From Nitrospirota bacterium (lineage in GTDB: Bacteria; Nitrospirota; UBA9217), in the NCBI GenBank assembly GCA_027456925.1, contig DAIDTZ010000119.1:1-6235 (forward strand): a stretch of DNA of 6,235 nt, in the 5' to 3' direction. Every line of letters starts with the position of its first letter. The stretch's first letter is position 1. Position numbers and translations under genes: made by a program. Positions 5,395 to 6,235 of this stretch are shown piece by piece. Below the pieces are notes generated by a model. That model was not told the origin of the DNA and did no database searches. It was given only the letters and a program-made list of their open reading frames with translations.

Positions 5395-6235
5395 ATGTCT
5401 AACGACAAAATACTTATCGTGGACGATGAGGAAGCTAACCTCAATCTACTGATCAATTGGCTTGTCTCTCAGCTCTATGATGTAGAGGTCGCTGTCAACG
5501 GCAAGGAGGCGGTTCAGAAGAGCAAGTCCTATAGACCGGACCTGATAATCCTCGATATTATGATGCCGGTAATGGATGGCTATGAGGCGTGCAGGCTCAT
5601 AAAAGCGGACCCTGTGACGGCGAACATGCCGATAATCATGGTGACGGCGTTGAATGACAGGGAGTCGAAATTAAAAGGACTTGATGCCGGCGCAAACGAT
5701 TTTATTTCCAAACCCATTGATCAGGCCGAGCTGACCATCCGTGTCAAAAACCTTCTCAAGATCAAGGTGTTCGAAGACTTTATGGTCCGGCATAATAAGA
5801 TACTGGAGCAGGAGGTCCATGAAAGGACGCAGGATCTTCGCAATATGAGCGACGAGATGATTAAAAAATTGACAACAGCCGCGGAGTTCAGAGATACGGA
5901 TACAGGCGACCACATATCGAGGATAGGATTTTATTCGAACAAGATCGCGGAAGCGATGAAACTGCCGCCTGACTTTGTCGAAACGATAACATTTTCCAGT
6001 CTTTTGCATGATATAGGAAAGATCGGCATTCCGGACAGCATCCTTCTGAAGCCGGGGGCGCTTACGAAGGACGAATTAAAGATTATGGAGACGCATACGT
6101 CGATCGGGGGGAAAATACTCTCAGGCTCGACCTATCCCAGGATTCAGATGGCCGCCTCCATTGCTTTGAACCATCATGAACGGTGGGACGGCGGGGGCTA
6201 TCCAAGGGGCCTGAAAGGCGGGGAGATTCCCGTAG
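5395..6235 (+). CDS. RpfG-type response regulator: receiver plus HD-GYP cyclic-di-GMP phosphodiesterase, cut by the window end
   Basis: The frame is open from ATG 5395 to the window end (280 complete codons). The receiver domain (1-120) has acidic Asp10, Asp11 and Glu12, phospho-acceptor Asp54 (LIILDIMMPVMDGYEA) and Lys106 (FISKPID). A helical linker (about 122-155) follows. The HD-GYP domain starts near 155: Glu164 (EFRDTDTGDH, His173), the HD pair His205-Asp206 in LLHDIGKIGIPD, His234, His260-His261 in NHHERWDGGGYP, and Gly268-Tyr269-Pro270. All visible metal-binding and GYP residues are present; perhaps 50-80 residues are missing at the C-terminus. Known family role: hydrolysis of cyclic di-GMP to pGpG or GMP, switched by phosphorylation of the receiver. 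An in-frame ATG at 5383 is possible, but the better-spaced purine stretch (GAG at 5385-5387) favours 5395. It follows the kinase in the same direction, so it is the likely phosphorylation partner. Confidence 0.93.
   Translation, partial: MSNDKILIVDDEEANLNLLINWLVSQLYDVEVAVNGKEAVQKSKSYRPDLIILDIMMPVMDGYEACRLIKADPVTANMPIIMVTALNDRESKLKGLDAGANDFISKPIDQAELTIRVKNLLKIKVFEDFMVRHNKILEQEVHERTQDLRNMSDEMIKKLTTAAEFRDTDTGDHISRIGFYSNKIAEAMKLPPDFVETITFSSLLHDIGKIGIPDSILLKPGALTKDELKIMETHTSIGGKILSGSTYPRIQMAASIALNHHERWDGGGYPRGLKGGEIPV

Noticed and set aside
5671..6009. Minus-strand open frame opposite the HD-GYP regulator
   Set aside because: The plus-strand frame has complete receiver and HD-GYP motifs; the reverse frame shows nothing recognisable.

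Overview
The window is a stretch of bacterial chromosome from a Gram-negative organism. It carries a periplasmic HtrA/Deg-type protease, a lytic transglycosylase with an N-terminal DUF4124-type segment, and a PAS-rich hybrid histidine kinase paired with an RpfG-like HD-GYP regulator. That mix is typical of Deltaproteobacteria-like (Desulfobacterota) or Nitrospirota-like lineages. The assignment is an impression from gene content only and has not been tested by phylogeny.

Layout. Positions 1-1035 (+) are the 3' part of a DegP/DegQ-like serine protease, closed by a strong intrinsic terminator (1058-1100). A gene-free convergent spacer follows. Positions 1319-2143 (-) encode a secreted SLT-domain lytic transglycosylase with a near-consensus sigma70 promoter (2152-2181) almost touching its annotated ATG. 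Positions 2411-2487 (+) are initiator tRNA-fMet(CAT), with its own consensus promoter upstream and an excellent terminator downstream. Just past that terminator lie an 11-bp tandem repeat and a short remnant of a tyrosine recombinase C-terminus (about 2592-2720). This looks like the scar of an element that once used the tRNA gene as its integration site.

Positions 2943-5315 (+) encode the most interesting gene. It is a 790-residue membrane hybrid histidine kinase whose three-helix N-terminus is an ETR1-type ethylene-binding-like domain, with the Asp, Cys and His signature residues at the plant-receptor spacing. Two PAS domains, HisKA, HATPase_c and a receiver domain follow. At 5395 a second gene begins, a receiver plus HD-GYP response regulator that is cut by the window end. 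It probably belongs to the same transcription unit. The pair suggests a pathway from an ethylene-like (or other copper-dependent small-ligand) input to turnover of cyclic di-GMP. The ligand and the phosphate flow are inference.

The protease and transglycosylase act on the envelope (protein quality control and peptidoglycan remodelling). They are convergent and separately terminated, so nothing in the sequence links them functionally to the signalling pair.
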